Assembly: GCF_001854475.1 (NCBI RefSeq)
Contig: NZ_MNAN01000027.1
Location: 186,001 to 250,000, forward strand
DNA length: 64,000 nt
Direction: 5' to 3'
From: Pseudoalteromonas byunsanensis
GTDB taxonomy: Bacteria; Pseudomonadota; Gammaproteobacteria; Enterobacterales; Alteromonadaceae
Shown here: positions 8,538 to 17,332 of the stretch, one piece after another
Numbering within the stretch: position 1 is the first letter of the stretch
Layout of the letters: the number at the start of each line of letters is the position of its first letter
Program-made: the position numbers and the translations under genes
The notes under the pieces: model-generated
Databases searched by the model: none
Seen by the model: the letters and a program-made list of their open reading frames with translations, nothing else
What the model was told of the DNA's origin: nothing

Positions 8538-10997
8538 ATGAAAGCGTTATACTCTATCAACCTTAAGCTATGGCTGAGTATTTTAGCAGCACTTACTTTT
8601 TTGGTATTTGCCATTGTTATCACCTTTCATACCTATTACACGCAATTGGACACACTTATTAGCAGTAGCCGTGCTTCGTTAGCTCAGGAACTACCTCTTT
8701 TTACACGTAAGCTTGAGCAGGCGCTTTCGGTCAACAACACTGAGAATGCCTCGTTTGCACTTAACACAAAGAAGAGTAGGGTCAATTACCAGCATGTTCT
8801 AATACTTGGACCCAATGGTCATATAATCTCAGCACCTGAGCGGCATCAAGAAACACAGCACTTTCGTAACTTTGATCTGCCGATCGATGCCCAACTATTG
8901 CAAAAAGCATACTCTCAGAACACGGAAATAATTGAATTCAATGAATCAAAACTTATTTTTGAAGCATACTTTCCTCTACAGTTACAACATCATAGTGACA
9001 CGCAAGCTGCCATACTCTTTGCGACTTATCACATTGCTCCTGAAGTACAAAGCGTCCTAGAAATTGGCCTAAATAAGAGCCTAATTGTGGCCCTACAGCT
9101 ACTGAGCTTGATCTGCTTTACAGCCTTGTTCGTGTACATTTTTATCACCAAGCCAATCAACCAACTGATTTTTGTTGGACATAAACTGCGTTCACTTGAT
9201 TTTAATCACAGAGCAAAAATTAACGGCGGCGGTGAGCTGAAGCTACTCGCAGATAATCTCAATGACATGGCAGACAGTTTGCAGGAAAAAATTGCCGCAC
9301 AGAAAGCTGCTGAGCAATACGCTTTGTCAAAACACAACTTGCTTGAAAGTATTTTTTCGGCATTACCTGATTTATTTATCGTTATTGACTCACAGGCAAG
9401 AGTCGTTGAATTTAACAACACTCATCACATTGATATATTTACTGAGAAAGCGCCGCAGATAGGCGGTGACATCACCGCGTTATTGCCTATTGCGATTGCC
9501 AAACGTTTTAAAAGTGCTATCAAAGAAACCAGAAAGTTCAAAAAGCTTACTTATCTCGAGTATCCCTATACCCAAAGAGATCAAGCAAAGTTTATGGAAG
9601 TGCGTATGTCGGTTATGCCCCTCAGTAATAACATCGTCATCGTATTTAGAGACATAACCCATCGAAAGCGCCAGGAAGAGCTGATTTTTCACCATGCATT
9701 TTACGATACCCTCACCAACCTACCCAATCGCTTTTTAGTCATGGAGCGACTAACTCAGGAAATAAAAACAGCTACCAGAAATAAAACTACCATTGCTGTG
9801 ATCTTTATTGATCTGGATGACTTTAAAAAAGTTAATGACTCTTTAGGGCACGAGGTCGGCGATAAACTTCTCATCGCTTCAGCACAACGATTACAAGAAA
9901 ACCTGCGTGACGAAGATACCGTTGCCCGCCTTGGAGGTGATGAGTTCGTCATTTTAATCAGTAATTTACAAAGCAGCGATGATGTTATTCCCATTGCTAC
10001 TAACTTGGTTAGACGATTTCGCATTCCTTTGAATATCGACAAAAGAGAATTCAGCATTTCATTGAGTTTAGGTGTTGCTGTCTATCCACAAGATGGTTGT
10101 ACGCCCAGTGCATTACTGCGTAAGGCTGACTCTGCTATGTACCACTCAAAACAACAAGGTAGAAATACTTACTCGTTTTTTACTGAGAAAATGAGTCAGG
10201 ATTTATCTAGACGTTTGTTGTTAGAAGAGCATATGCGACACGCCCTTGAACAAGGAGAATTCGAGGTCTATTACCAGCCACAATTTATGATTGATAGCAA
10301 CGAGCTGATTGGCGCTGAGGCATTGCTTCGCTGGCACAACAAAACGCTAGGCACCGTTTCACCGAGCGAATTCATCCCTTTAGCCGAAAGCAACGGCGAA
10401 ATCGTCGCCATTGGGAAATACGTGCTTCAATCTGCTATCGCACAGATTAAAACGTGGCAGTCAGCATATGATCGACCATTGAAAGTTGCGGTTAATTTAT
10501 CTCCACGACAATTTAAAGATCGCACTTTAATTGCAGATATTCGTAAGTACATTCAGCAATCACAAATCCCCACCTCTTTGCTTGAGCTTGAAATCACCGA
10601 AGGTGTGCTCTTATCAGCAGATGAAGAGCTCAAAGACTCTCTGAATGACCTACACCAACTAGGGTTAGTCATTTCAATGGATGACTTTGGCACAGGATAT
10701 TCGTCTCTCAACTACCTACGCCAATATCCTTTTGACATATTGAAAATCGACCAGAGCTTTATTGCGGACCTATCCACCAGCCAAGCCGCCGATGACTTAG
10801 TAAATTCTATTATTACAATGTCCCATAGCCTAGGAATAAGAGTCGTCGCTGAAGGTATAGAAACTCTTTCCCAGCTAAAAATTTTACAGAGCTATCAATG
10901 TGATATCGGGCAAGGCTTTTTACTCGGAGAGCCAATGACTAGCGAAGATTTTGAACATTCGATTGGCATCAAAAGTGTGAAGTATACCCAAAGCTAA
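8538..10997 (+). CDS. Membrane sensor with HAMP, PAS, GGDEF and EAL domains
   Basis: Cyclic-di-GMP signalling protein of 819 residues. An N-terminal membrane helix (about 12-32), a periplasmic sensor region (33-180), and a second helix (about 182-206) lead to a HAMP linker, a PAS domain (about 270-380), GGDEF and EAL domains. Both catalytic signatures look intact: GGDEF at residues 466-470, preceded by an RDED inhibitory-site motif, and EAL at 594-596 with DDFGTGYSS later. It could therefore make or break c-di-GMP; which dominates cannot be told from sequence. It is a single gene; zur follows after about 110 nt. Confidence 0.93.
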   Translation: MKALYSINLKLWLSILAALTFLVFAIVITFHTYYTQLDTLISSSRASLAQELPLFTRKLEQALSVNNTENASFALNTKKSRVNYQHVLILGPNGHIISAPERHQETQHFRNFDLPIDAQLLQKAYSQNTEIIEFNESKLIFEAYFPLQLQHHSDTQAAILFATYHIAPEVQSVLEIGLNKSLIVALQLLSLICFTALFVYIFITKPINQLIFVGHKLRSLDFNHRAKINGGGELKLLADNLNDMADSLQEKIAAQKAAEQYALSKHNLLESIFSALPDLFIVIDSQARVVEFNNTHHIDIFTEKAPQIGGDITALLPIAIAKRFKSAIKETRKFKKLTYLEYPYTQRDQAKFMEVRMSVMPLSNNIVIVFRDITHRKRQEELIFHHAFYDTLTNLPNRFLVMERLTQEIKTATRNKTTIAVIFIDLDDFKKVNDSLGHEVGDKLLIASAQRLQENLRDEDTVARLGGDEFVILISNLQSSDDVIPIATNLVRRFRIPLNIDKREFSISLSLGVAVYPQDGCTPSALLRKADSAMYHSKQQGRNTYSFFTEKMSQDLSRRLLLEEHMRHALEQGEFEVYYQPQFMIDSNELIGAEALLRWHNKTLGTVSPSEFIPLAESNGEIVAIGKYVLQSAIAQIKTWQSAYDRPLKVAVNLSPRQFKDRTLIADIRKYIQQSQIPTSLLELEITEGVLLSADEELKDSLNDLHQLGLVISMDDFGTGYSSLNYLRQYPFDILKIDQSFIADLSTSQAADDLVNSIITMSHSLGIRVVAEGIETLSQLKILQSYQCDIGQGFLLGEPMTSEDFEHSIGIKSVKYTQS

Positions 10998-11105
10998 GGT
11001 ATTATTTCTTAATCAGCAAACCGCACTTTTTCATGATAACTTACTCTGTTTATAAGACTATTAAAAAGAATATGTTAGTATTGCGGTGCAAGGGTAAGGA
11101 TTAAG

Positions 11106-11543
11106 ATGATGAATGTAGAGTTACTGATCAGCAAAGCTAAACAAGTGTGTGATAATCGCGGGGCCAGATTTACCCCTATCCGTGAGAAAGTATTTCGTCT
11201 ACTCGCCAGTAAACAAGGCGGTGTCGGTGCATATGACCTGCTAGAAGAGCTCAAAGTAACAGAAGCCGCAGCTAAGCCTGCAACTATTTATCGCGCTTTA
11301 GACTTTCTTTCTGAATTAGGATTCATCCACAAGATTGAAAGTACAAACTCATTCATGCTTTGTCATCATTTTGACCATATTCACCCTGTACAGCTGCTGA
11401 TCTGTGACCAGTGCGGTAATGTTGAAGAACTGCACTCAAGTGCTATTTCTCATGAGCTGAATAACCTTGCTGCCGAAAAAGGCTTTGTTGTGAGCGCTCA
11501 AACAATTGAAGCGCACGGTAAATGCGAAAAGTGTAAAGAGTAA
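11106..11543 (+). CDS. zur: Fur-family zinc uptake regulator (Zur-like)
   Basis: Metal-responsive repressor, 145 residues. The N-terminal winged helix contains RGARFTPIREKVFRLL and the recognition segment KPATIYRALDFL. The dimerisation/metal domain has HHFDHIHPVQLLICDQCGN and the C-terminal CEKC pair, which together supply the structural zinc site. The Zur assignment over Fur rests on the ATIYRALDFL-SELGFIHKIES pattern and lack of a Fur-like HHDH motif. The ATG at 11106 follows AAGGATTAAG; the second ATG three bases on is equally possible. No znu transporter is adjacent. Confidence 0.85.
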   Translation: MMNVELLISKAKQVCDNRGARFTPIREKVFRLLASKQGGVGAYDLLEELKVTEAAAKPATIYRALDFLSELGFIHKIESTNSFMLCHHFDHIHPVQLLICDQCGNVEELHSSAISHELNNLAAEKGFVVSAQTIEAHGKCEKCKE

Positions 11544-11614
11544 GTGCATCTGCTCCAAAACCACACTACACTCAAATACTATCTCTAAAACAATATGTAA
11601 TTAAAGGAAGTCAT

Positions 11615-12082
11615 ATGAAGGTAGAGTTTATAAACCCCTTTTTATCGTCTTTAATCAATGTATTGGCGACTATGGCGCAAACGGAGCTAACGCCAGGAAA
11701 GCCAAAAATCAAAAAAGATGAAATTGCTCAGGGTGATATCTCTGGACTCATCGGAATGGTTGGGCCACAAACTAAAGGCTCTTTTTCTATTACGTTTGAC
11801 GAGAGCTTAGCCTTAACCATTATGGAAAGAATGCTAGGTGAGCGCCCGGATGCCATAAACGAAGAAGTGACCGATATGGTTGGCGAAATCACCAATATGG
11901 TAACAGGTGGGGCTAAAAACCTGTTAGGTGAAAAGGGCTACGAATTCGAGATGGCCACGCCAATAGTTGTGTCAGGTAAAAATCACACCATTACACATAA
12001 GTGTGAAGGTGCAAAAATTATTATGCCTTTTACATCACCAGATGGTGATGCAAATATAGAAGTCAGCTTTGACACGTTATAG
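11615..12082 (+). CDS. CheX-like chemotaxis phosphatase-fold protein
   Basis: 155 residues of the CheC/CheX/FliY phosphatase fold. The key pattern is an acidic-Asn helix, here EVTDMVGEITNMVTGGAKNLL (E..N spacing typical of CheX catalytic residues), with GLIGMVGPQTKGSFSITFDESLALTIMERML before it. Known CheX proteins dephosphorylate CheY-P or related response regulators. It stands alone between zur and yjbQ with no chemotaxis genes nearby, so its partner is unknown. GGAAG lies 7 nt upstream of the ATG. Confidence 0.8.
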   Translation: MKVEFINPFLSSLINVLATMAQTELTPGKPKIKKDEIAQGDISGLIGMVGPQTKGSFSITFDESLALTIMERMLGERPDAINEEVTDMVGEITNMVTGGAKNLLGEKGYEFEMATPIVVSGKNHTITHKCEGAKIIMPFTSPDGDANIEVSFDTL

Positions 12083-12100
12083 TGTGTGAAGGCAGCAAAA

Positions 12101-12529
12101 CTAAGAGCGTACTTCACCCTGCAAGGTAACAACAAGGGTTCTGCTTGATGCATGATCCCTGTGCTCGCATAAATAAATCCCCTGCCACATCCCCAATGCC
12201 AAGTGTCCATTAGACACAGGTACACTCTGGCTGCATCCAATTAAAGTAGATTTGATATGTGCAGGCATATCATCAGGCCCTTCATAAGTGTGTATGTAAT
12301 ATGGCGCATCTTCAGGTGCAAGCACATTAAAATGGCTTTCCAAATCCTGCCTGACAGAGGGGTCTGCATTCTCGTTAATTGCTAGTGAGGCCGATGTATG
12401 TTGAATAAATATATGTAGCAAACCAATGCGCAGTTGTTTTAACTCAGGAAGCTGTTGTTCGATTTCATCACTAATGAGGTGAAATCCTCTTTTTCTCGCT
12501 CTGAGTACAATTTTTTTCTGTAACCACAT
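12101..12529 (-). CDS. yjbQ: YjbQ family (UPF0047) protein
   Basis: 142 residues, the normal length. Visible family marks are GLLHIFIQHTSASLAINENADPSV, the Asp-rich LESHFNVLAPEDAPYYIHTYEGPDDMPAH, and the C-terminal LALGMWQGIYLCEHRDH with conserved His. YjbQ family members have been reported to have weak thiamine-phosphate synthase activity in E. coli; the cellular role is uncertain. It is convergent with the CheX-like gene and lies downstream of alr on the same strand. Confidence 0.9.
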   Translation of the reverse strand: MWLQKKIVLRARKRGFHLISDEIEQQLPELKQLRIGLLHIFIQHTSASLAINENADPSVRQDLESHFNVLAPEDAPYYIHTYEGPDDMPAHIKSTLIGCSQSVPVSNGHLALGMWQGIYLCEHRDHASSRTLVVTLQGEVRS

Positions 12530-12577
12530 AGAAACATTCCTGCGTTGTAGTTATTTACTGTGTTGAAAATATAGATG

Positions 12578-13669
12578 TCACGGCTGGTTTTTATTTACGT
12601 ATTCGTAGCTCACTCGCGGGGTCACATTACATAGCAACTCATAAGGTATGGTATCGGCATATGTAGCAACTTCTTCTACAGGTAAATTAGGGCCCCACAT
12701 TTCGACCTCATCTCCTACCACAATACCTGCCTGATTATCACCAATATCTACCGTTATCATATCCATAGATACGCTACCCACAATACCAAAGCGTTGATTG
12801 CGGATCATCACTGGCGTACCATTTTTCGCGTGACGCGGATATCCATCGCCATACCCCATTGCAACGATAGCAAGTTGTGTTGCACGCTTGCTCTGCCAGC
12901 GCCCTCCATAACCTACAGGTTCATTGGCAGGTAAACTGCGAATGGCAATTACGCGAGTAGTTAGGCGCATTACAGCCCGTAAACCATGATCAGTACCTTT
13001 CTGATCTTGCATTGGTGAAACACCATAGAGCATAAGACCTGGACGCACCCAGTCATGATGACTTTGCGGCCAACCTATGATTCCTGCAGAATTTGCCAAG
13101 CACAGCGACTCTTCCTTATTGCCTACCAACCGGGCAAACTTATTGAGCTGCACTTTAGTTTTACTATTTTCGAGATCATCTGCACATGAGAAGTGAGTCA
13201 TCAAATTGACCTGAGGTTTCACATTTTCAGAGCTTTTCAAGCGGCTGTAAAACATATCCAATTGTTCAGGCTCAATACCCAGTCGATGCATCCCTGTATC
13301 AACTTTTAACCATGTTGCAATCGGCGCATCTAACTTTGCGCTCTCTAACGCATTGAGTTGATACTCGTTGTGAATCACCGTTTGAAAGTTGTTCGCTAAA
13401 AGGATGGGTATATCACTGGCATTAAAGAACCCTTCAAGTAACACTATTGGCTTCGTTAAACCGCCCGCTCTAAGCGCTAATGCTTCGTCGATTCGGGCGA
13501 CAGCGAAGGCATCAGCATCTTGTAAATTTTGGGCAATAGTCACTAAACCATGACCGTATGCATTTGCTTTTAGCACGGCCATAATTTTAGCATTCGGTGC
13601 CAACGATTTAATACGCTGTAAATTATGCGTCAATGCAGATAAGTTAATCTCCGCCGCCGCTAGCTTCAT
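12578..13669 (-). CDS. alr: Alanine racemase
   Basis: PLP enzyme making D-alanine for peptidoglycan. The 363-residue protein has the N-terminal TIM barrel with the PLP lysine in AVLKANAYGHG (near residue 34), the HRLGI segment, and a C-terminal beta domain with catalytic Tyr in the MLYGVSP region and the GDGYPRHA and SVSMDMI motifs. The gene lies 11 nt downstream of dnaB on the same strand, the common gammaproteobacterial dnaB-alr order. Confidence 0.97.
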   Translation of the reverse strand: MKLAAAEINLSALTHNLQRIKSLAPNAKIMAVLKANAYGHGLVTIAQNLQDADAFAVARIDEALALRAGGLTKPIVLLEGFFNASDIPILLANNFQTVIHNEYQLNALESAKLDAPIATWLKVDTGMHRLGIEPEQLDMFYSRLKSSENVKPQVNLMTHFSCADDLENSKTKVQLNKFARLVGNKEESLCLANSAGIIGWPQSHHDWVRPGLMLYGVSPMQDQKGTDHGLRAVMRLTTRVIAIRSLPANEPVGYGGRWQSKRATQLAIVAMGYGDGYPRHAKNGTPVMIRNQRFGIVGSVSMDMITVDIGDNQAGIVVGDEVEMWGPNLPVEEVATYADTIPYELLCNVTPRVSYEYVNKNQP

Positions 13670-13680
13670 GTGCGACTCTC

Positions 13681-15060
13681 CTAGTAATCGTCGTCGACCG
13701 CAGGACCTGCGTAGTTGTCAAAGCGCGAGTATTGACCTTGGAAGGTTAACCTAACCTTACCAATTGGACCATTACGCTGTTTACCTATAATGATCTCTGC
13801 AACACCTTTATCGGGGCTATCTTCGTTATAAACTTCATCGCGGTAGATGAACATGATTAAGTCGGCATCCTGCTCAATAGAGCCTGATTCACGTAAGTCT
13901 GAGTTTACTGGACGCTTATCAGCTCGCTGCTCTAGTGTTCGGTTAAGCTGAGAAAGTGCGATAACTGGGCACTGTAATTCTTTTGCCAACGCCTTCAAAG
14001 AGCGAGAAATTTCGGCAATTTCTAAGGTTCGGTTGTCTGACATGCTTGGTACACGCATAAGCTGCAAATAGTCCACCATGATCATACTGATACCACCATG
14101 ATCACGTGCAATACGCCTAGCTCTAGAGCGAACATCCGTTGGTGTCAAACCTGATGCATCATCGATATACATCTTGCCCTTTTCCATCAACAACCCCATG
14201 GTTGAAGAGAGTCTAGCCCAATCGTCGTCATCCAACTGCCCCGTACGTACCTTTGTTTGGTTAATACGACCAAGAGACGCAAGCATCCTCATCATGATCT
14301 GTTCTGAGGGCATCTCTAATGAGTAAATAAGTACCGGCTTGTCTTGGGTCATAGCCGCATGTTCTGCAAGGTTCATTGCAAATGTGGTCTTACCCATTGA
14401 TGGACGAGCAGCAACAATGATCAGATCCGATGGTTGCAGACCAGCAGTCATTTTATCTAAATCGGCATAGCCTGAACTTACTCCTGTCACACCATCTTGA
14501 GGTGACTGGTATAGCTCTTCAATCTTATCTACTGTTCTTTCTAATATATTGTGAAGATTTTGTGGACCTTCCGTACTTTTTGTACGTTGTTCAGCAATTT
14601 TAAATACTTTACTCTCAGCCAAATCAAGTAAATCGTGGCTATCTCTACCTTCTGGATTAAATCCAGCTTCAGCTATTTCATTAGCAACAGTTATCATTTC
14701 ACGGATAACTGCACGCTCCCGCACGATATTAGCGTAAGCATCAATGTTAGCGGCACTTGGAGTATTTTTTGCAATTTCAGCAAGATACGCAAAGCCACCT
14801 ACATTTGCGAGCTGATTGTTTTTCTCCAAATTTTCAGAGATGGTGATCAAATCAATGGGGTTGCCTGTTTCTACCAACTTTTCCATCGCTTCAAAAATCA
14901 GCTTATGTGTACGCGTATAAAAGTCCTGCGCAACAACAAGTTCAGCAACTCTGTCAAACGCTTGATTATCTAACATAAGACCACCGAGAACGGATTGCTC
15001 GGCTTCAATTGAATGGGGTGGAACTTTTAGCGTATCAACTTGATGATCTGGTTTTGCCAT
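13681..15060 (-). CDS. dnaB: Replicative DNA helicase DnaB
   Basis: Hexameric 5'-3' helicase of the replication fork. The 459 residues hold the N-terminal collar domain (LKVPPHSIEAEQSVLGGLML, about 11-120), a linker, and the RecA-like ATPase with Walker A ARPSMGKTTFAMN and Walker B IMVDYLQLM, followed by the SRSLKALAKEL and QLNRTLEQRADKRP segments. The start at 15060 gives the usual MAKPDHQVDTLKVPPHS beginning; a TTG four codons upstream (15072) is possible but less likely. Neither has a strong Shine-Dalgarno. alr follows. Confidence 0.96.
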   Translation of the reverse strand: MAKPDHQVDTLKVPPHSIEAEQSVLGGLMLDNQAFDRVAELVVAQDFYTRTHKLIFEAMEKLVETGNPIDLITISENLEKNNQLANVGGFAYLAEIAKNTPSAANIDAYANIVRERAVIREMITVANEIAEAGFNPEGRDSHDLLDLAESKVFKIAEQRTKSTEGPQNLHNILERTVDKIEELYQSPQDGVTGVSSGYADLDKMTAGLQPSDLIIVAARPSMGKTTFAMNLAEHAAMTQDKPVLIYSLEMPSEQIMMRMLASLGRINQTKVRTGQLDDDDWARLSSTMGLLMEKGKMYIDDASGLTPTDVRSRARRIARDHGGISMIMVDYLQLMRVPSMSDNRTLEIAEISRSLKALAKELQCPVIALSQLNRTLEQRADKRPVNSDLRESGSIEQDADLIMFIYRDEVYNEDSPDKGVAEIIIGKQRNGPIGKVRLTFQGQYSRFDNYAGPAVDDDY

Positions 15061-15150
15061 AGCACTACACAATTTGGAATTCAGAGGACTATTTTATCCG
15101 CTCATGAGATAAGTGCAATGTTATATCCAAAACCATGGGTAATTAAAGGA

Positions 15151-15179
15151 CGCACCATCAAAAAGGGGTTGATGGTGCG
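15151..15179 (-). terminator. Strong hairpin after the DUF4097 gene
   Basis: An 11-bp perfect stem (CGCACCATCAA / TTGATGGTGCG) with a 7-nt loop lies 7 nt downstream of the DUF4097 stop. On the minus strand it is followed by TCCTTTAATT, a modest T-run. It probably ends the sigma / anti-sigma / DUF4097 transcript and insulates dnaB. Confidence 0.6.
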
Positions 15180-15186
15180 AGGGAGA

Positions 15187-16128
15187 TTAGTTCTTTTTCA
15201 GTTCGATGTGCCCACTCACCGTATCGATCTCTACATCGGCATTACCACCGTTAAGCACAAACTCTAACTCTCGTGAGGGACCATATTTTGCCTTTTTCAT
15301 TTTATGATCACTCAACTCATTGATAACCTTGCCACCTGCATGCATATCAATGTCAAACCGTGCTGAAACATCCGCTGGAAAGTAGAATCGAGCATCACCA
15401 CTAACCGAATCCAAGCTGATATTAGCGTTATCTTTTAACTTATTGATACGTACATTTATTTCACCATTTACAGTGTTCACACGTAAATCAGTCAGCTCAT
15501 CTATACGCAAATCGACTTCACCATTAACATTTTCCAGTCGCACATCCTGAGCTTTTGTGTCGCTCTCAATATCGCCATTTACAGCATCAAACTTCAACTT
15601 ACCATCCGAACCTCTGTCATTAATGTTACCATTAACCGTTTCATAGTGGATATGACCGTTCAGCTGTGATGCATCAATGTTACCATTTATGGTCTGTAAA
15701 GAAATTTTTCCTTTTAAGTCAGAAACTTGTATATCACCTTTAACAGTTTTAATACTCGTACCTGCATATAGCTGACTGGCATTTACATCAACACTTACAC
15801 CTTCAAGATTTAACTCACTGTTTTTAGGCATATGAATTGTCAGCTTTGAGCCATCGTGGCTATTTTTCCAACCTCTGTACTGATTCGGCATTTGTACAAT
15901 AAACTCGGTCACAGAACCCTTAGTTTCTAACTTGTAACCTTTTGCTTTTTCGTCCAAGGTACCCGTAACCTTAAAGCTGTCTTCATCCCAAGTTTTTACA
16001 ATAATGCTACCACGTTGATTCTCAATAAATACCTTACCTTGCTTTGGTAACGATATCTGCTCGTCAATGCTTTGCCCTGCAAAGACCGCCAGTGGCAGTA
16101 GTGCTAATCCAGCTATTAATGCTCTCAT
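15187..16128 (-). CDS. Secreted DUF4097-type beta-repeat protein
   Basis: 313 residues with a signal peptide (MRALIAGLALLPLAVFA) and then a long run of short beta-strand repeats of the type 'V-x-G-D/E-I' (for example NGNIDASQ, NGNINDRG, NGDIESDT, NGEVDLRI, NGEINVRI). This is the DUF4097 putative-adhesin pattern, predicted to fold as a right-handed beta helix in the envelope. The second ATG (16128) was chosen because AGGAG lies 6 nt before it, whereas the first ATG (16134) directly abuts the AGGAG. It is the third gene after a sigma factor and its membrane partner. Function unknown. Confidence 0.82.
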   Translation of the reverse strand: MRALIAGLALLPLAVFAGQSIDEQISLPKQGKVFIENQRGSIIVKTWDEDSFKVTGTLDEKAKGYKLETKGSVTEFIVQMPNQYRGWKNSHDGSKLTIHMPKNSELNLEGVSVDVNASQLYAGTSIKTVKGDIQVSDLKGKISLQTINGNIDASQLNGHIHYETVNGNINDRGSDGKLKFDAVNGDIESDTKAQDVRLENVNGEVDLRIDELTDLRVNTVNGEINVRINKLKDNANISLDSVSGDARFYFPADVSARFDIDMHAGGKVINELSDHKMKKAKYGPSRELEFVLNGGNADVEIDTVSGHIELKKN

Positions 16129-16137
16129 ATTCATCTC

Positions 16138-16611
16138 CTAAATTTGTTGCCAACGAGGTTCATGTACCTTGTTTATTAAATCCAATTGCTGTTGATAAAC
16201 TTGTGCCAACATTTGTAACAGCGCCGCATTCTCAGGATCGCTCTGTAACGCAGCCTTGATAGCTTGTTCCGCGCTTTCCAGTTCAGCCAACTGGGCCTGC
16301 CAATCTGAAGTCAGTGCAGGCTGAGCCTCATACTGCACCAGCAAGCTCTGTTTTTGTTGTTCAAAGAACGCACTCATGTTTGTCATCGTATTTTGTTGTG
16401 GTTGATTCAGCACTACCTGCCATGCCATTAAACCGGCTAACAGACAGGCGGCTATTCCTGTGAGTTTTGGCCAATAGCTGCTTTGCTTATCTTCTAAAGG
16501 TGCTGAAGCAATTGCGTTCTCAATTCCTTTCCAAAGATCTCGCCTAGGCGCGATGTCTTTTGTTTGTTCGAGCGACTCTTTTAAAAATTGCTCAAAGTCT
16601 GGTTTATTCAT
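16138..16611 (-). CDS. Probable anti-sigma factor (single-pass membrane protein)
   Basis: 157 residues, no recognised zinc anti-sigma motif (no HxxxCxxC). An N-terminal cytoplasmic segment (about 1-48) begins MNKPDFEQFLKESLEQTKD, one membrane helix follows (about 50-70, GIAACLLAGLMAWQVVL), and the rest is a Gln/Glu-rich helical periplasmic part. The ATG at 16611 lies inside the last codons of the sigma gene (8-nt overlap), so the two are translationally coupled. Position and topology suggest it holds the sigma factor at the membrane. That role is inferred from context. Confidence 0.65.
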   Translation of the reverse strand: MNKPDFEQFLKESLEQTKDIAPRRDLWKGIENAIASAPLEDKQSSYWPKLTGIAACLLAGLMAWQVVLNQPQQNTMTNMSAFFEQQKQSLLVQYEAQPALTSDWQAQLAELESAEQAIKAALQSDPENAALLQMLAQVYQQQLDLINKVHEPRWQQI

Positions 16612-17164
16612 TGTCGTACCACTCCTGCAATAACTGACGAGCACGATGATATTGCGATTTACTTGATCCCACCGCCATGCCTAGCATATTGGCAATTTCC
16701 TCATGGCGATAACCTTCTACCGCATGTAGTACAAAGACTAAACGAGCTCTCTCTGGTAAGCGTACAACCAGTTTGTCTAGACCATTAAGCCCGTGACACA
16801 TATCGACCGATTGCTCATTCATACCGCTGCCTTCAATACTTACAACCTTTTGCAACCAGTTTTTATGCTTACGTAGGTAACTTATTGCAATGTTGCTTGT
16901 CACACTGTGAAGCCAAGTTGAAAACTGAGACTGCCCCTTGAACTGAGCAATTTTATGCCATAGTTGCACAAATACCTCTTGGGTCACATCTTCTGCATAC
17001 TCCGGTGAAGCAAGTAACCTTAGGCACAGGCCATATACTCTCTTTTCATGCTTTCTATACAGTTGCTCAAAAGCCTGTTGATCACCCTGTTGTACTTTGC
17101 GCACCAACTCGTCAATAGGCGTTTGCTCTGTATTGGACAATGCCTGGTTGGCATCTATTAACAT
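16604..17164 (-). CDS. ECF-type RNA polymerase sigma factor
   Basis: 186 residues with sigma region 2 (YRKHEKRVYGLCLRLLASPEYAEDVTQEVFVQLWHKIAQF, then STWLHSVTSNIAISYLRK, about 29-100) and region 4 (LPERARLVFVLHAVEGYRHEEIANMLGMAVGSSKSQYHRARQLL, about 133-180), and no regions 1 or 3. This is the group 4 layout. The downstream overlapping membrane protein and DUF4097 protein form a likely signalling operon for an envelope stimulus. Targets cannot be read from this window. Confidence 0.9.
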   Translation of the reverse strand: MLIDANQALSNTEQTPIDELVRKVQQGDQQAFEQLYRKHEKRVYGLCLRLLASPEYAEDVTQEVFVQLWHKIAQFKGQSQFSTWLHSVTSNIAISYLRKHKNWLQKVVSIEGSGMNEQSVDMCHGLNGLDKLVVRLPERARLVFVLHAVEGYRHEEIANMLGMAVGSSKSQYHRARQLLQEWYDNE

Positions 17165-17291
17165 TTTTTACTTTCCCTTTTTCTTGGTCGAGCTAGCTTG
17201 ATATAAATAGTGTTTGCTTTCAAGTTGCTAAGTAAGACGTCTTGAAAACAAGAAAAGGTTTAAATTAGTAGAGCATTTTTTAAAAAAAATA

Positions 17292-17319
17292 AAAAAGCCC
17301 GCAATAACGCGGGCTTTTT
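17292..17319. terminator. Bidirectional terminator between the pilin operon and the sigma operon
   Basis: GCCCGC/GCGGGC stem with a 6-nt loop, extended by AAAAA on one side and TTTTT on the other. It works on paper in both directions. For the minus strand it lies between the sigma gene's promoter region and the upstream pilX-like stop codon at 17333, so it should end the minor-pilin transcript. Confidence 0.85.
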
Positions 17320-17332
17320 ATCATCAATAAAG

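Noticed and set aside
15061..15072. TTG start for dnaB giving four extra residues
   Set aside because: The ATG at 15060 gives the family's normal N-terminus; neither start has a strong Shine-Dalgarno.
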